This document shows, in pieces, positions 11,794 through 24,110 of a DNA stretch of 64,000 nt (position 1 is the first letter of the stretch; every line of letters begins with the position of its first letter). A program made the translations under genes and the position numbers. The notes under the pieces are model-generated. The model was not told the DNA's origin. It searched no databases and was given only the letters and a program-made list of their open reading frames with translations. Source of the DNA: Ampelocalamus luodianensis (Eukaryota; Streptophyta; Magnoliopsida; Poales; Poaceae); contig CM070617.1 in the NCBI GenBank assembly GCA_036346255.1, forward strand, positions 23,611,080-23,675,079. The letters run 5' to 3'.

Positions 11794-13035
11794 TCAACAT
11801 GGGCCAGGAGGATTTGAAACATTGAGTTTGGAGAGATAGAAGTGATGTTGCTCTCGAGTTTGAGTCTTGGTAAAGAAATCAACAACTTGAATCTCAGATG
11901 GCACATACTGAAGAGCAATAGTCTTTTGTTGACAATGAGAACGAGTAAAGTACGCATCCACACCAATGTGCTTAATAAGCCCATGCTTTACTGGATCAGT
12001 AGCAATCTGTATAGCACTAGTGTTATCACACAGAAGAGATGCAGGATTATCGCATGACACACCAAGATCAGTCAAAAGCCAACGAAGCCAAACAATCTCT
12101 GAAGTAGTAGTGGCCAACGCTCGAAGCTCAGCTTCAACACTAGACCGTGATACTGTAGTCTGTTTCTTGGATTTCCAAGTAATAAGCGAAGACCCAAGAA
12201 ATATACAATAGCCAGAGACAGATCGTCTATCAACAGGATCACTCACCCAAGTCGAGTCAGAGTAAGCATGAAGCTGAAGCTGAGTCGACCGAGAATAAAA
12301 GAGACAACGATCAACAGTCCCTCGTAGATAGCGCAACACACGTAGCAGGTGAGCATAGTGAACAGACGTGGGAGCAGAAACAAACTGGCTGAGCACATGA
12401 ACAGAATGAGCAATATCAGGATGTGTCACTGCAAGATAGACAAGACTCCCAACAATATGATGATAACAAGAAGGGTCTTCAAGCAAAGTGTCATAAGTAG
12501 GACGAAGCTTAAGATGAAACTCCATAGGAGTAGTAGCTGGCCGACTGTCAGTGAGACCAGAGCGAGCGAGCAAATCCTGAAGATAATGCTGCTGAGATAG
12601 ATAGTAGCCATCATATGTGCAAGTAAACTCAATCCCCAAAAAATAACGGAGAGGACCCAAATCCGACATCAAAAACTGCTCACCGAGCCGTTGCTTAACA
12701 AAAGCAATGTACTCCTTATTATCTCCAGTAATCAGCATGTCATCAACATAGAGTAACAGCATAGTACGACCATGTGGAGATGTATAAATAAACAATGCAG
12801 GATCATGATTACTCGGAAAGAACCCAACAACTAACACAACTGAACTGAAATGCTTAAACCAAGTACGAGGAGCTTGTTTGAGGTCATGAAGAGCACGACG
12901 AAGGTGGCAAACATGACTGACAGGAGCCACAACACCCTGAGGTGGTGCCATATAAACCTCCTCCTGCAAATCACCATGAAGAAAAGCATTTTTCACATCC
13001 ACCTGAGAGATAGTCCATGAGCGAACAGCAGCCAC
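11794..13035 (-). pseudogene. copia-1 reverse transcriptase and RNase H segment (413 codons open)
   Basis: This is the longest open part of the copia-1 polyprotein. It begins within the reverse transcriptase at the DVKNAFLHGDL motif, carries the active-site box LLLYVDDMLITG, and continues through VGSLVYL and LRYLRGT into the RNase H domain (AYSDSTWVSD, SSVEAELRA, KHIGVDAYF), ending with the DFFTKTQT tail typical of copia elements. The frame is clean from the reverse transcriptase core to the terminal stop, but the upstream polyprotein has stops and no gag, so it is only a relic. Confidence 0.85.
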
Positions 13036-14785
13036 AACAACAAGAGTGCGAACTGTTACCTTATGAGCAATAGGAGCAAATATCTCGTCATAATCACGAC
13101 CATGTGTCTACTGAAAACCACTAGCAACTAGTCGAGCCTTGTATATCTCAACAGAGCCGTCAGATTTGGTCTTAATTTTAAAAACCCACTTGCATGTAAT
13201 AGGAACAGCATGAGCAGGTAAAGGAACAAGATCCCGTGTACGAGGACGATCCAAAGCAGCTAACTCCTTAGCCATAGCTAAATGTCACTCAGGATGAACA
13301 ACAGCCTCTTGATAAGTGTGAGGCTCAGGCACAACAGTAGTAGAAAGAAAACCATATCTGTCAGGAGCAGCAATAGTAGTATAATCACGAAACTCATACC
13401 GAGATGACAGTGTCGATGGAGGATCATCAGAAAGAGTATCATCAGTACTAGTCATGCCATCAGATGAGGAAACAGTAGAAGGCTGAGTATTAGGAGGAAC
13501 TCTAGACCGACGAGTATAGTGAAGAGGAAACGGTGATCTGACTGAGGATGGAGAAGATGACTCCACAGAAAAAGGTGCATCAGACGAAACAATAGGTGGA
13601 AGATAAAGAAAAGAGAGAGACTCAGCGGGAGAGGAGGACCGAGTGGTAGAAGAGTAAAAGTAGGGACGATCCTCAACAAAAGAGACATCACGAGAAATAC
13701 GCATACAGTGAGCAGAGGGATCATAACAATGATAGCTCTTATGCTCAAGACTATATCCAAGAAAAACATACTCAACATACTAAGCTGTTAACTTGGTGCG
13801 CTCACAAGGCGGAAGCAGAACATAGCAGGTACAACCAAAAAACCAAAGATGGTCATACCGTGGGGGAGTGGAAAATAAGAGCTCTTCAAGACAGTTTCCC
13901 TAAAGGTGAGAAGATACCTGCATATTAATGAGATAGACAGACGTAGAAACAACATCTGCCCAAAAATATCGTGGAACATGAAATGCAAGTAAAAGAGTAC
14001 GGACAGTCTCAATAAGATGACGATGTTTACGTTCAGCAACACCATTCTGAGCATGCGCACCAGGACAGGAAAGCTGAGGAAGGGTTCCCTCAGCGGAGAT
14101 AAATTGATGAAAGACATGCAACAAGTACTCCCCTCTTGAATCAGAACGAAAGGTCTGAATAGGAGTGAAAAACTAAGTGTGAACCATACGAGCAAAAGAC
14201 TGATAAATGGACAAGAGTTGAAAACGATGTTTAATAAAATAAACCCAAGTATATCAAGAATAGTCATCAATAAAGATTACATAATAGATATGACCACTTT
14301 TGGAAGCAAAAGGAGCAGGACCCCAAACATCAGAATGAACTAACTCAAAACGACGACTAGACCGAGATGTACTGGTAGGATATGGGAGTTACACCTGTTT
14401 ACCAATCTTGCAACCCTTACAATCATAACTCGTGTCGACAATGACACGACCTAGGACACCCTGATGAGCTAATGTAGAAATATGAGATCCACACAAATGA
14501 CCAAACCGATGATGCCGCTGAGGAAAACTAACAGAGGTAGATGCAATAACTGAAGATGCATGAGCAGAGGTAGATGGAAGACTCAGACGATCAAGGAAGT
14601 AGAGACTCTGAGAATCTCTAAGGCGATGGCCAGTACCAACAAGAACTCATGTCCGATGATCTTGCACATAGCAAGTAGAGTCATCAAACCCAACAAAGTA
14701 GTGCGTATCAGCAAGCTGACCAACAGACATAAGGTTCATAGAAAGCTGAGGTACAAATGACACATCAGGAATAGTAAAATAACAC
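13036..14785 (-). pseudogene. copia-1 integrase and linker region, multiple stops
   Basis: Minus-strand reading shows the GAG-pre-integrase zinc region (CKGCKIGKQ near 14410), the integrase Asp in ELVHSDVWGP, the NGVAERKHRHL segment with the catalytic Glu (about 14030) and the proline/serine-rich linker leading to reverse transcriptase. Stops near 14265, 14175, 13908 and 13785 break the frame. The similarity ends abruptly near 14785. Confidence 0.75.
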
Positions 14786-14940
14786 ATGGGCAATTACACT
14801 TCCACTCCCTCAGAATTCTATTACTCACTACTATGTGCAGTATAACTAAATCCTAACTAATCCGGACTATTGGATAAAAAAGAATTGATGACCTATATTA
14901 AATTGAGTGTACCGTAAAAGAGCTCAGAAATAAACCAGAA
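14786..14940. repeat. Dispersed repeat shared with 25110-25256
   Basis: The block from ACATGGGCAATTACA to AAAAGAGCTCA matches, in reverse complement, the block at about 25110-25256 over about 150 bp with small indels. It abuts the broken end of copia-1. I cannot classify it; it behaves like a MITE-sized repeat. Confidence 0.6.
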
Positions 14941-15261
14941 GGGAGGAGAGAACCGAGTTTACCAACGTTAAGCGGCCTGCTGGTGACAATACTCTTCCTT
15001 TCCATCCCGATAGTCTCACTCCATTTTTGTCAATTAGAGGTTGAACATCCACTTTCTTGAGTTTTCTTTTCTTGCTGTCTTCGTAGAAAATATCGTATCA
15101 AGGAAGTGGCATGCCTGGTCTAAATGAGCGTCTTCTAGGAACCAATCAAACTCAAATGAGTCAAAGCGAGAGAGGGAGCTTCCCATACAGGAGAATAGGA
15201 AAAATGACATGTGCAGCAATGATAATAGAGTGATAGGAACTACTATGACATATTCATACTC

Positions 15262-18200
15262 GTGCCTGAAGGCTTAGTCAAGGCAAAAGGTACAGAACTT
15301 AGCCAAAGCGCTTTCATCACGACGAGGTGCGATAATTTCCTCTATATACAGAACTTAGCCAGAAGCTACCATTGTTCAAAGACACCAATCCTCATGATCA
15401 AATTGGATATCTCTAAGGCTTTCGATTCGGTGTATTGGCCGTACTTGTTTGACATGCTACACATGTGGGGTCTTGAACCCAAATGGAAAGAATGGATATC
15501 CATCCTTCTCGGAACATCTAACTCTGCAATCATCCTTAATGGGCTACGTGGACAAAAGATATGGCATCAGTGTGGTGTGCGGTAGGGGGATTCCCTATCT
15601 CCCTATCTTTTCATCTTGGCGATTGATGCCTTGCAATGCTTGTTACATACGGCCACAAGCTAAGGTTTGATGTCACCTCTTAGCGGAAGGATGGTGAAGG
15701 CACGACTATCCCTATATGCAGATCATGCAATGATTTTCATGCCATCGATCAAGGAAGACATAGATGTTTTAAAGGAGTAGCTCACCACCTTCTGGGAGAT
15801 CACAGGACTAAAAACAAGAGCACGGTCATACTGATTCACTGCCAACACCTAGACCTAGACACCATCCGACAAACCTTCCCAGCCGTCCGGAGGTCCATGC
15901 TGTGCCTGTATCTGGGCCTTCCACTCTCACTGCGTAAGCTTAGGAAAGTGCATCTGCAGCCCCTCCTGGACAAAATTGCAATGAGACTCGCGGGATACAA
16001 AGAGAAAATGCTATCCAGGGCCAGAAGACTAACAACACTTAAGGTGGTTCTTACTTCCATACACATTTACCATATGACACTAACTAACCTCCCGACATGG
16101 ACCTGAAAACAGATCGACAAACGACGTAGGGCTTGGTTTTGGAGCGGAGATGACACATGCACAGGGGGAAGTGCTGGGTCAACTGGAATATTGTGTGCTA
16201 CCCAAAAAATCTAGGGGGCCTCAGAGTCCTCCAGCTTGCATACTTTAGTCGAGCTCTTCGTCTACGATGGCTGTGGCACCAATGGAAGGAGCCGGATAAA
16301 CAATAGAATGGGACGCAATTGCCGATAGACGAAATGGATCATGCACTGTTCTGTGCATCCACCAAAATTTCCCTAGGAAGTGGAAACAAGGTGAATTTAT
16401 GGAAAGACGTGTGGCTAAACAACGTCCCGTTGAAAAACTTGACCCCAAATCTAAAATATTGCGGCTAGGAAAAATAGGACAGTACGGGAAGCTTTTCCAG
16501 GAAACAAATGGTTAGCTAATCTCAGGAGAAAGATCACAAAGCACCATCTGCTGGATTATGTGACTCTTTATATTATGATCACACACGTCACACTCACACG
16601 AGAAGTTCTGGATTTATAACTTGAAAATAGACACCATCAGGGAACTACTCGGCAAAGTCAGCGATCAGGCTTAGTTCCTGGTATCGATAGAAAAACCCTA
16701 TACTAACCTCATATGGGAAACCTGGGCGCCATAGAAGTGTAAAATTTTGCATATTCAGGAGCGGCTACCAATTACGGATATTTTAACACTACGCTACATG
16801 TCAAACGACTTGTGGTGCCCCTTATGCACAAACTGCCCAGAAACAACACTTCATTTGTTTGTACAATGTACCTATGCAAAAAGACTTTGGAGTGTCGTAG
16901 CAACATGGGCACAACAAAACAATATATCTACAACACAATGGGACGTGCAGGACACTATTCTCAACTGGTGGTCGAAAAGATCTCAGATCGTCAGGAAAGG
17001 GCAAGGCTCCATATTAATCTTGACGCAATGGCAAATCTGGAAACAGAGAAATATAAGGATATTTCAACATCAAAGAAACAAAGTGATAGAAACGGTGGCA
17101 ATCATAAAAAAAAAGAAGTTAGGGTATGAATAATAAGTGAGACGTAAAGCTCGCGACCTATTTACTGGCAGGAGACATCATGCTATCACGACAGCTTGCT
17201 CGGCACTGCAACACGGAGGGCGCAATCCTTGGTCTGAACTCTGAAGACCCAGAGCGAAAAACAGTGCCCTGCTCAGCTCGCGAGGAACTGCTATGGCCAC
17301 GCCGCAGCACACTACCAATACAACAGACCCGTCCAGCTTCAGTCCGTCGAGCTACAGTTTCGCAGGCTCCAAGATGGATCGACAAAACTTCAAACGTCAG
17401 AGCCTTCGGGACCATGCAGCATCAGAGGGTAGTCATGGTGCGGTGGATCACACAAAACACCTCGAATTTCTGCACAAACCTGACAAGTTTTTCTTCCCCC
17501 AGGCTGGGACAAAGTTCCATCATGGTTTTGCTTTTCAGGAAAAGGTTCCATCAGGGCTCATGCGCTAGAACTCTTTTGGGGGGAATCAAGTTTCAGGTTT
17601 CTTCGGCTGAGATGCATGCCTTGACAATCTATTTTTGGCTTCGGCCCTGGGAAACTTATCACCAGGCTACATCAGGGCACAAAACGGACAGACGTTTTTG
17701 CGCATTATTTGAATCAATTTTACCGTACTCCTGACCACCATAGATTTGTTCGGCAACAAATGGTGGAGCAACTTAAATCTCATCCTGAGATATATGTTGG
17801 ATATGTCCCTATGGATTGCAGAGAATATCTTAAGAATATATCGAAGAGTGGAGAGTGGGGTGACCACGTTACATTACAGGCTGCTGCAGACTCGTATGGT
17901 GCAAATATTTCATCCTGACATCATTCAAAGATACGTGGTACATTGGATTTTTTCTCTCACTGTTGTTTAGAAACCCAAAAGAGTTATATGCTTGAGTTTC
18001 TTGGGCTGAGGTGCACTACTACTCAATATACCCGGAGGGAGAGTTACCAGCTGTGGAGAGAAGAAAGAAAAGGTGTTTTTTGGGACAGACGGTAACGCCA
18101 TCTTGCGTCTTTACTGGTGTTCTCTCTTGGCTATGCCCAGCGCCTGGGGGAGAGTCGCTGCTCTTATATTGCCTCTGCAAACAACGTGTTTTATTGCGTG

Positions 18201-18290
18201 TTATTTTGGTTTTTGGTTATGTAAATTGTGAACCACTCCTTTCTTTAATGCAGTAGTGGCAACTCTCTTGCCATTTCATTAAAAAAAAAC
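15262..18290 (+). mobile_element. LINE-3, degenerate L1-type retrotransposon
   Basis: The plus strand encodes broken parts of an L1-type ORF2. Reverse transcriptase starts at KLDISKAFD (about 15395). The catalytic box is LSLYADHAMIF near 15715: the second Asp of YADD is His. Downstream come GLPLSLRKLR (about 15915), GGLRVLQLAYFSRALRLRW (about 16215), and a zf-RVT region with LWCPLCTNCPETTLHLFVQC (16810-16875) ending near 17133. Frames change and stops occur repeatedly. A tract at 18230-18290 ending in ten A after TTGCCATTTCATT resembles a LINE 3' UTR with polyA. Whether 17150-18230 belongs to the same element is uncertain. Confidence 0.75.
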
Positions 18291-18446
18291 AGCAAAAGGT
18301 AAACAAAGACTTATATTTATCAACTGTGCAATAGACCAATGAGCTTTCTTAATCACCATTGGCAATATTTACATCCCAGAAAACTAGAAAAAGTCAACAA
18401 CAACTCGTAAATAGAAAGGTACTTTATATAGGGACTGTCTATTCAT

Positions 18447-18626
18447 AAGTTACCTGAAATTTTCTTAAGTTTAAGTCACTTGTTGTGACCATTGGATCAA
18501 TATCCAATCATATGACATCCATTATATCAATATCTAATCATATGACAATCATATGACACACCAATCTCTACACAAATCCAATGGTCACAACAAGTAACTT
18601 AAATTTAAGAAAATTTTAGGCAACTT
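18447..18626. mobile_element. MITE-like inverted repeat, 180 bp
   Basis: About 50-bp terminal arms are imperfect inverted repeats: AAGTTACCTGAAATTTTC at the left and its counterpart ending GAAAATTTTAGGCAACTT at the right. Both arms include the CACTTGTTGTGACCATTGG core. The loop is AT-rich with 'atatctaatcatatgac' repeats. No coding capacity and no obvious target duplication. Confidence 0.75.
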
Positions 18627-18827
18627 AAAACTAGCAAAACCGCTTTATATAACATTGATTCATCGAAATGTGTTATTCAGTAGTACAAACTTTCTGTACC
18701 TTGTTTTCAATAGCACAAATATACCCAACAAGTAACAACTGACATGCATCTGAACTCTTCATGCTTGTCCTCCCAAGGGGCATGAAACGACACTCAAACA
18801 AATCTGCAATTGCAGAATTAACATCTT

Positions 18828-20603
18828 TCAGGCACATGACGCGCCACTCCTTTCTGAAACACTAGCTGTACAAGCCGCCCTTTCGTCTAGCCAAGAGAAA
18901 ATGTCAGAGTAGACACGCTCGACATCGTCAGGGAGTTCCGCCGTGAGCGCATGCCACATCCCAGGGTAGAGCTTGAAGGTTTTGTCGCTGCTTGATGCTT
19001 CCTCGAACAGCAGCTTGCTCACCGAAGGATCGGTCACAATGTCGTCTCCACCGTGCAGGACCAAGAACGGCAATGCCACCTGCCAACAGAAAACGTTAGC
19101 AGTCCCCAGGCAGTGAAGCTTCTGACGCTGGATAAGCGATTACATGACATCATGGCATGTGGTGTGCATATTGAACAGAGAGATTTGGCATGTCATATTC
19201 TGGTTTATGATGGTACAGGCAGTGTACTTTCCATTCAGGAAGAGAACAAAAGAATTACCTCATGCAAGTTCTTCTCCAAGTCTAGGCTAACCATCAGGAG
19301 TTCATGGCAAGTCTTCAACGGGAGCTTTCCCGTGTACACATACGGATTGGAACGAACCTACACATAAATCCACAAATAAAAGTTCAGTAAATACTGTCTT
19401 TTCTTCCTACGGTGCAATAAAACAAGTTGTCTATATCTACCTGTTTTCTCTTTTCTGGATCTTTGCAAACTTTGTCAATGATGTCTGGGGTGGGAACGAT
19501 TCTCCAACTAGGCGCCATGTCGCATATCATCTTCAGAGCGCTGACCACGATCGGGTGAGGCCGCATGCCATCAGAAATCTGATATCATGTGTTACCAAAA
19601 CACCATGCAAGAGCCGTCAAAATTCAGAAGGAAAGCAAGCCTGGTGTGCAGAACAAGTCCAAATACCACGGGCTTTAGAGGAAAGAAAGATAGTTATCAT
19701 CTTGCTATGGACCTTGCACATAGGCGCAAGCAAAACGGCACCATCCCAGTAGGTTGGCTTCTTCCTGTGGAGGAGAAGCGCCACGCTTCCACCCATGGAG
19801 ATGCCGTACAGGAACCTCTTCTTCTCCCTGTTCCCCGGCTTCTCTAAAATTAAGCGCCATATTTCAGAGTTTGGTATCTTCAGTCTGTGTACCCAATGGA
19901 ACGATATCGTTCAATCCATACCACAAATACTCGTGAAATAGGTGGAGCAGTCAGTGACGATATCGTTGAAGTTTGGTATGTAGCACCTCCGGCCAGATGA
20001 TCTACCGTGGCCCTCGTGATCTATCCCGTAGACGCCATATCCGGCACGCACCAACCGAGCGGCGGTATCTGAGTATTTTTGTGCAGTTTGTGAGTATCTG
20101 GCCACCATACTTCATCCATCTCGTCTGTTTAACATTATAGTCAATCAAGAGAAGCAAAGGATGATATTGATACCTCTCATTGATAAGCTGCACTCTGCTG
20201 CAATTCCTGGCAAAGAGAAATCAAGAGAAATATTGGTTTGTTTAATTGCCTCTGTAAATCGATTGAACAGAGATAGGGGGGAGTGCATTAGTACCATGAC
20301 AGATAAAGATCAAAGCTTTTGGCTCTAAATTCTGCGGTATCCATCTACAAGTGAACAATTTGTTGCCACGGGGATTCACAATAAACTCCTGTGGAAAGTG
20401 AGTTACGGTGTTATCAACAGTATGGACTCAAATGATTAGGCAACCATGATCAGAGTGCTCTGATAAAAGAACCGACCTCTTCATACTTAATATTCTCGTT
20501 GCACTGATCCTGCAAAAATCATATAGAACTCAAACCTGAATCACAAGAGCTAAAATTAATGGAGTATGAAATTACTGGAGTAGGGTGCTCATGAACGTAC
20601 CAT
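18828..20603 (-). CDS. Alpha/beta hydrolase (monoacylglycerol-lipase / caffeoyl-shikimate-esterase-like), copy 2, intact
   Basis: A serine hydrolase of the plant MAGL/lysophospholipase-2-like family; the natural substrate (monoacylglycerol, lysophospholipid or a phenylpropanoid ester) cannot be told from sequence. Nine minus-strand exons join in frame to 309 residues: 20601-20603, 20477-20509, 20295-20388, 20174-20206, 19922-20068, 19713-19843, 19441-19578, 19259-19357 and 18828-19079, all with GT-AG introns. The first coding exon is only the ATG. Visible motifs are CHG (oxyanion region), GIDHEGHGRS, the nucleophile elbow GISMGG, Asp in GGDDIVTDPS and His in GMWHALT. There is no signal peptide, so it is probably cytosolic or peripheral. 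The strand and exon layout match the damaged copy at 4517-6367. No lesion was seen; HGIAAE replaces HGYGSE of copy 1. Confidence 0.9.
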
Positions 20604-20639
20604 GGCTATGTCTTCAAAATGCCTTCTGAACAAGTGAAC

Positions 20640-21178
20640 TTAGCGTGATGGGTGCCTATACATACATATATCTGCCTCTTGAACATATAATTAATAATTC
20701 GATCCTTTATTGGAAAAAAGAAAATTTAAATCGACTAACCCCTCTAAATCGTGAGCCTTTAGAACTAAGGAACCCTGGGAATTCTCGACTCTAAAAACTT
20801 GTGCTTAACTATTATTTAATCTGAAGCAAGCCAACGGCACGGAACGGTTTTATGCGTCTGTGTGCAGATGATAACATTGATCTTTCGCACGGCAGGTTTA
20901 AAACTGCAACTTGCCAAACGAAACTACGGCAACCATGAAAAACAACGCGCATGCAGAACATCTGCGAACGCAATCAGTCGAAATCAGGTAGCACTATCAG
21001 TTGGTTCTCGTTCTCTCATGTCAATCATCAGATCCACAGATTTGGTGTAAATTTTTTTTGCAATCATGACTTCAAAATTCAGATAGCCCAATAACCATCT
21101 CCCATTATTGATCATATTTACCGGACATACTATTGCCGTGGTCACTGTAGTTACCGTCAATATGCTATTAATGATTAA
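20640..21178. other. Upstream region of hydrolase copy 2
   Basis: AT-rich sequence without a supported gene. It should hold the promoter and 5' leader of the intact hydrolase, but I could not place a TATA box or transcription start with confidence. Confidence 0.4.
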
Positions 21179-23627
21179 TGTTGGACCGAATTAACGACTA
21201 AAAGGGGTAAATAGGAGCCACCTATTTTTCACTTATGCGGTATTCAACTTCTTTTTCTCTCCAATAATTATGAAATCTATGAAGATCAAAGTCATAATAT
21301 CACAGCGAAAGTCTTGCGTTGAAGATGAAAAACCCCGAGTTCAAAGCCTCACGACCGGTTTGACCGTCGAGTATGGGCTGGTTTGACCGCCGGCGCCTGT
21401 CTGATCGCTGGTGAGGCCGGTTTGACCATTGACTGCAACTCAGCAGCCCGAAACATCCACAAAACTTTTGATCCCGTGATCTAAATCCACTAAGATTTCA
21501 GACGTAGCTCATCAAGGAGGTTAGTAAATTATTCTAGTTGACGATCGAGACGATCGAAACCAAGGTTCCACGAATTTCTTGATTGAGGTCTAGAAGGCAC
21601 ACAAACCAGGAGAAACCAAAACTTGAGCCAAAAGCTTGCTCGTGGGTGGAAGATAATCAAGGTGACCTTAGATCAGATCCCCACAAGTTCTAGCAAGCTA
21701 GATCACAACAAAAGATCTAGCCGAAACCCTTAGAACACAACAACCCCAAAATCATCAAAGAGATAACAAGGACAAGATATAATTCATCGTGAGGCGATCT
21801 CGATTGGACTGATTTGAGGGATTGTAGGTTTACAGCTACTCCAGCGTGAAGGATAAAAGCTCACACTTAAGCACCCAATTTCTCAATCCATCTCTTTCAA
21901 ACCCTAGCTGTCGATGATCAGAACACAGAGTTCCCTGTCGAACTTACTATAAGAAATAATGTGAGAACGCTATCAAGAACGAAGATCTTCTATTGTTATG
22001 GATATACTATTTGTATAAGAATACAATGAGTGTTACAGAATAATCGTAATGATCATGATCAAGAATAAGAGAAGAAATTGAACCTGTCTCTGAATCCTTT
22101 TTAAAGTACATAGGATACTCCCTTTATAGTTATTGAATGGGTAACAGTTAATGTCGTTAAAGGTGCTTCTAATCTTCATGCACGTTCTTCAGCAGAGTCT
22201 TGAACCATCGTGTTCCTTGGTTAACTGTCGAAAGTTGCTAGATATGTCAATAACTGCTTTCTCATTAGACACATAGAAAACTGTCATATCTTCCGATCAG
22301 TTTGTTGGTCGAGAACTATCCAAAACCGCATAGCTGGTCAAACAATATCCACAGCTGGTCGTCCCGTGCCTCTAACTGGTCATCAACCAGTTAGTCCATA
22401 ATAAAGGGTATTAAACTTCCTTTAAATAACTGTTACAGAGGTAGCCTATGATATATGGGTCTATTTTGACAGAATCTTTGACTTTAACCGAAAAGGTTGA
22501 TCTGATCAAGAATCCGCATCACTAGCCTCCTCTATTTCCTCTACTTCCCCTAAATAACAAATTAGGGTTTTCAAAGCTTTAGTTGTATTAATCCTGCACC
22601 AACCCTTATATAGTAGAAGCTGGGTCTAGAGAAAAAAATATTAACAGGCATCCGTTAAGTCCACACACAAACGGATCTACATTCACGCATGTTTCTCAAA
22701 ACGGATGACGATCCGGATCTCCCTTGACCGTCTTGCATCGCGGTTTGTCCAAGGTCACACCCCCCCTGTGTTTTGGTGAAAATACCAAAATACCCCTTCT
22801 CAATCCTTCTCCATGTCTGAGTCCAATCAATGTGAAGCAATCACATGCTTCACTACGTGTAGGTTAATCAAATGCTTTTTTAGTGTTGGAAAGTCTCTTC
22901 CATTTGGTTCCCACCGGAACCATCATGACACTTGCACCGACCCCCAAGCCACTTAATGCAACCCGTTGCACCAAATTTTCCATTCTGTCGTTCTTGTCAA
23001 TCTTACGCTATGCTTGAGTCCAACCACTTCATCTAGCATCCTCGATCATTCTGAACTTCAGTTCTTCTAGTCTAGTCTCGATCATCCTCGCTGTTGACCA
23101 TAGTTGACTCTAAGCCACATGCACAATAATTGACCAAGAAATCGATTCCGGACACAAGCTCCTCGCAACTTGACCCACGTTAGAACATACATCATACAAC
23201 ACCTATGCACCGAAACTCATAACTTTGGCCAATACCACGACATAACCACACCTTACTGTGCATGATCGCGCCTTGGCCGGTCCGACCGCCATCCTGGCCG
23301 GTCTGATCACCCACCGATTAGACCGCCAACAAACGGCCGGTTAGATCGTTTCCTAAGTCTAGAAAACACTATCTCTGGACTTTTCGACAAAACTCTATCT
23401 AATTTCGCATTCAGTCTCAATTATCAATGGCATGTGGTGCAAACACACTCTCAAACACTCCTATGCAAGTGTTTGGTGCGCAATCCCCCAAAAGCTTTCA
23501 TTGCCGGCTACGGCCAGTCTGATCGACACCCCTGGCCGGTCAGACCGCCTCCAGTCTGACAATAAACCCGACAATTTGCTCAGCTGAGAGTTTGATCCCC
23601 AAACACCTTGACACCAATTGTTCAACA
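21179..23627. repeat. Degenerate LTR-like repeat with nested sequence
   Basis: The block starts TGTTGG and ends TTCAACA. It contains many short 'ggccggtctgaccg / ggtttgaccgcc' motifs at 21350-21440 and 23270-23560, typical of intergenic grass retroelements. A piece at about 21940-22530 looks inserted, since the style of flanking sequence resumes after it. I found no protein domain and no convincing target duplication, so the ends and class are tentative. Confidence 0.3.
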
Positions 23628-23704
23628 CTAAGATTGGGACCATACCATATGGTCTCCACAATTAGAGATTAATGGGAGTATATACTTTCACAGTGGTTAA
23701 AATT

Positions 23705-23986
23705 TCAAGCTGTAGTAGCATCAGTGTCAAGAGGTTTTTCTGTGGAAGACACATCTGCCGGCATCGGAACTGGATGCCAGCCGGTGCAACACTCCAGGAG
23801 CTCCTTGAGCGCCATTGACGCGGGCTGGACCGAACAAGATTGGTAGCAATCCTGAACCTTGAAGCCCCACGGTTCATCCGCTGCAGAAGTTTCTGAATCA
23901 TAAACAGTGCACTCCCGTGCATCGTTCAGGAATAGGTCGCCTTCGGACCGGATGCACCCGCTCGAGCTCTCATCTTTGTCTGCCGC
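23705..23986 (-). CDS. Terminal exon of an unidentified gene (93 codons), possible gene fragment
   Basis: A minus-strand open segment begins just after a good acceptor (GATTGATACAG) at 23987 and ends with a stop at 23705. The product is acidic at the start (DKDESSS) and has a Cys/Trp-containing tail (WGFKVQDCYQSC, LLECCTGWHP). The sequence is not low-complexity and looks like genuine host coding sequence, but I do not recognise the family. Upstream, 125 bp away, a hAT remnant (24111-24948) interrupts what would be the intron. A possible further exon just beyond it (near 25020-25045, ending at a GT) is weak. It may be a gene remnant. Confidence 0.4.
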   Translation of the reverse strand, partial: AADKDESSSGCIRSEGDLFLNDARECTVYDSETSAADEPWGFKVQDCYQSCSVQPASMALKELLECCTGWHPVPMPADVSSTEKPLDTDATTA

Positions 23987-24110
23987 CTGTATCAATCACC
24001 AATTCGAAGCTTTTTCAGTAGCAACTAGGCTACAAATTCAACTAAAAAAAAGACCGATCTTATCTGTTACATAGGAACATCATTCAAGGGGTACTGGACT
24101 AGCTAGTAGG

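Larger units (their letters stand above)
11673..14785 (-). mobile_element. Ty1/copia element, copia-1, 5'-truncated
   Basis: The 3' LTR (11673-11780, on the minus strand TGTTCTG...CAATACA) is preceded by a polypurine tract at 11781-11792. The internal region carries integrase and reverse transcriptase/RNase H in copia order. The gag, protease and 5' LTR are missing: copia similarity stops near 14785, where an unrelated repeat starts. Several in-frame stops interrupt the integrase (for example near 13785, 13908 and 14175). It inserted into LINE-2 at 11672; no second target-site copy remains because the other end is gone. Confidence 0.85.

Noticed and set aside
17158..17734. Plus- and minus-strand frames of up to 184 codons as host genes
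   Set aside because: No conserved domain; probably part of degenerate LINE sequence or filler.
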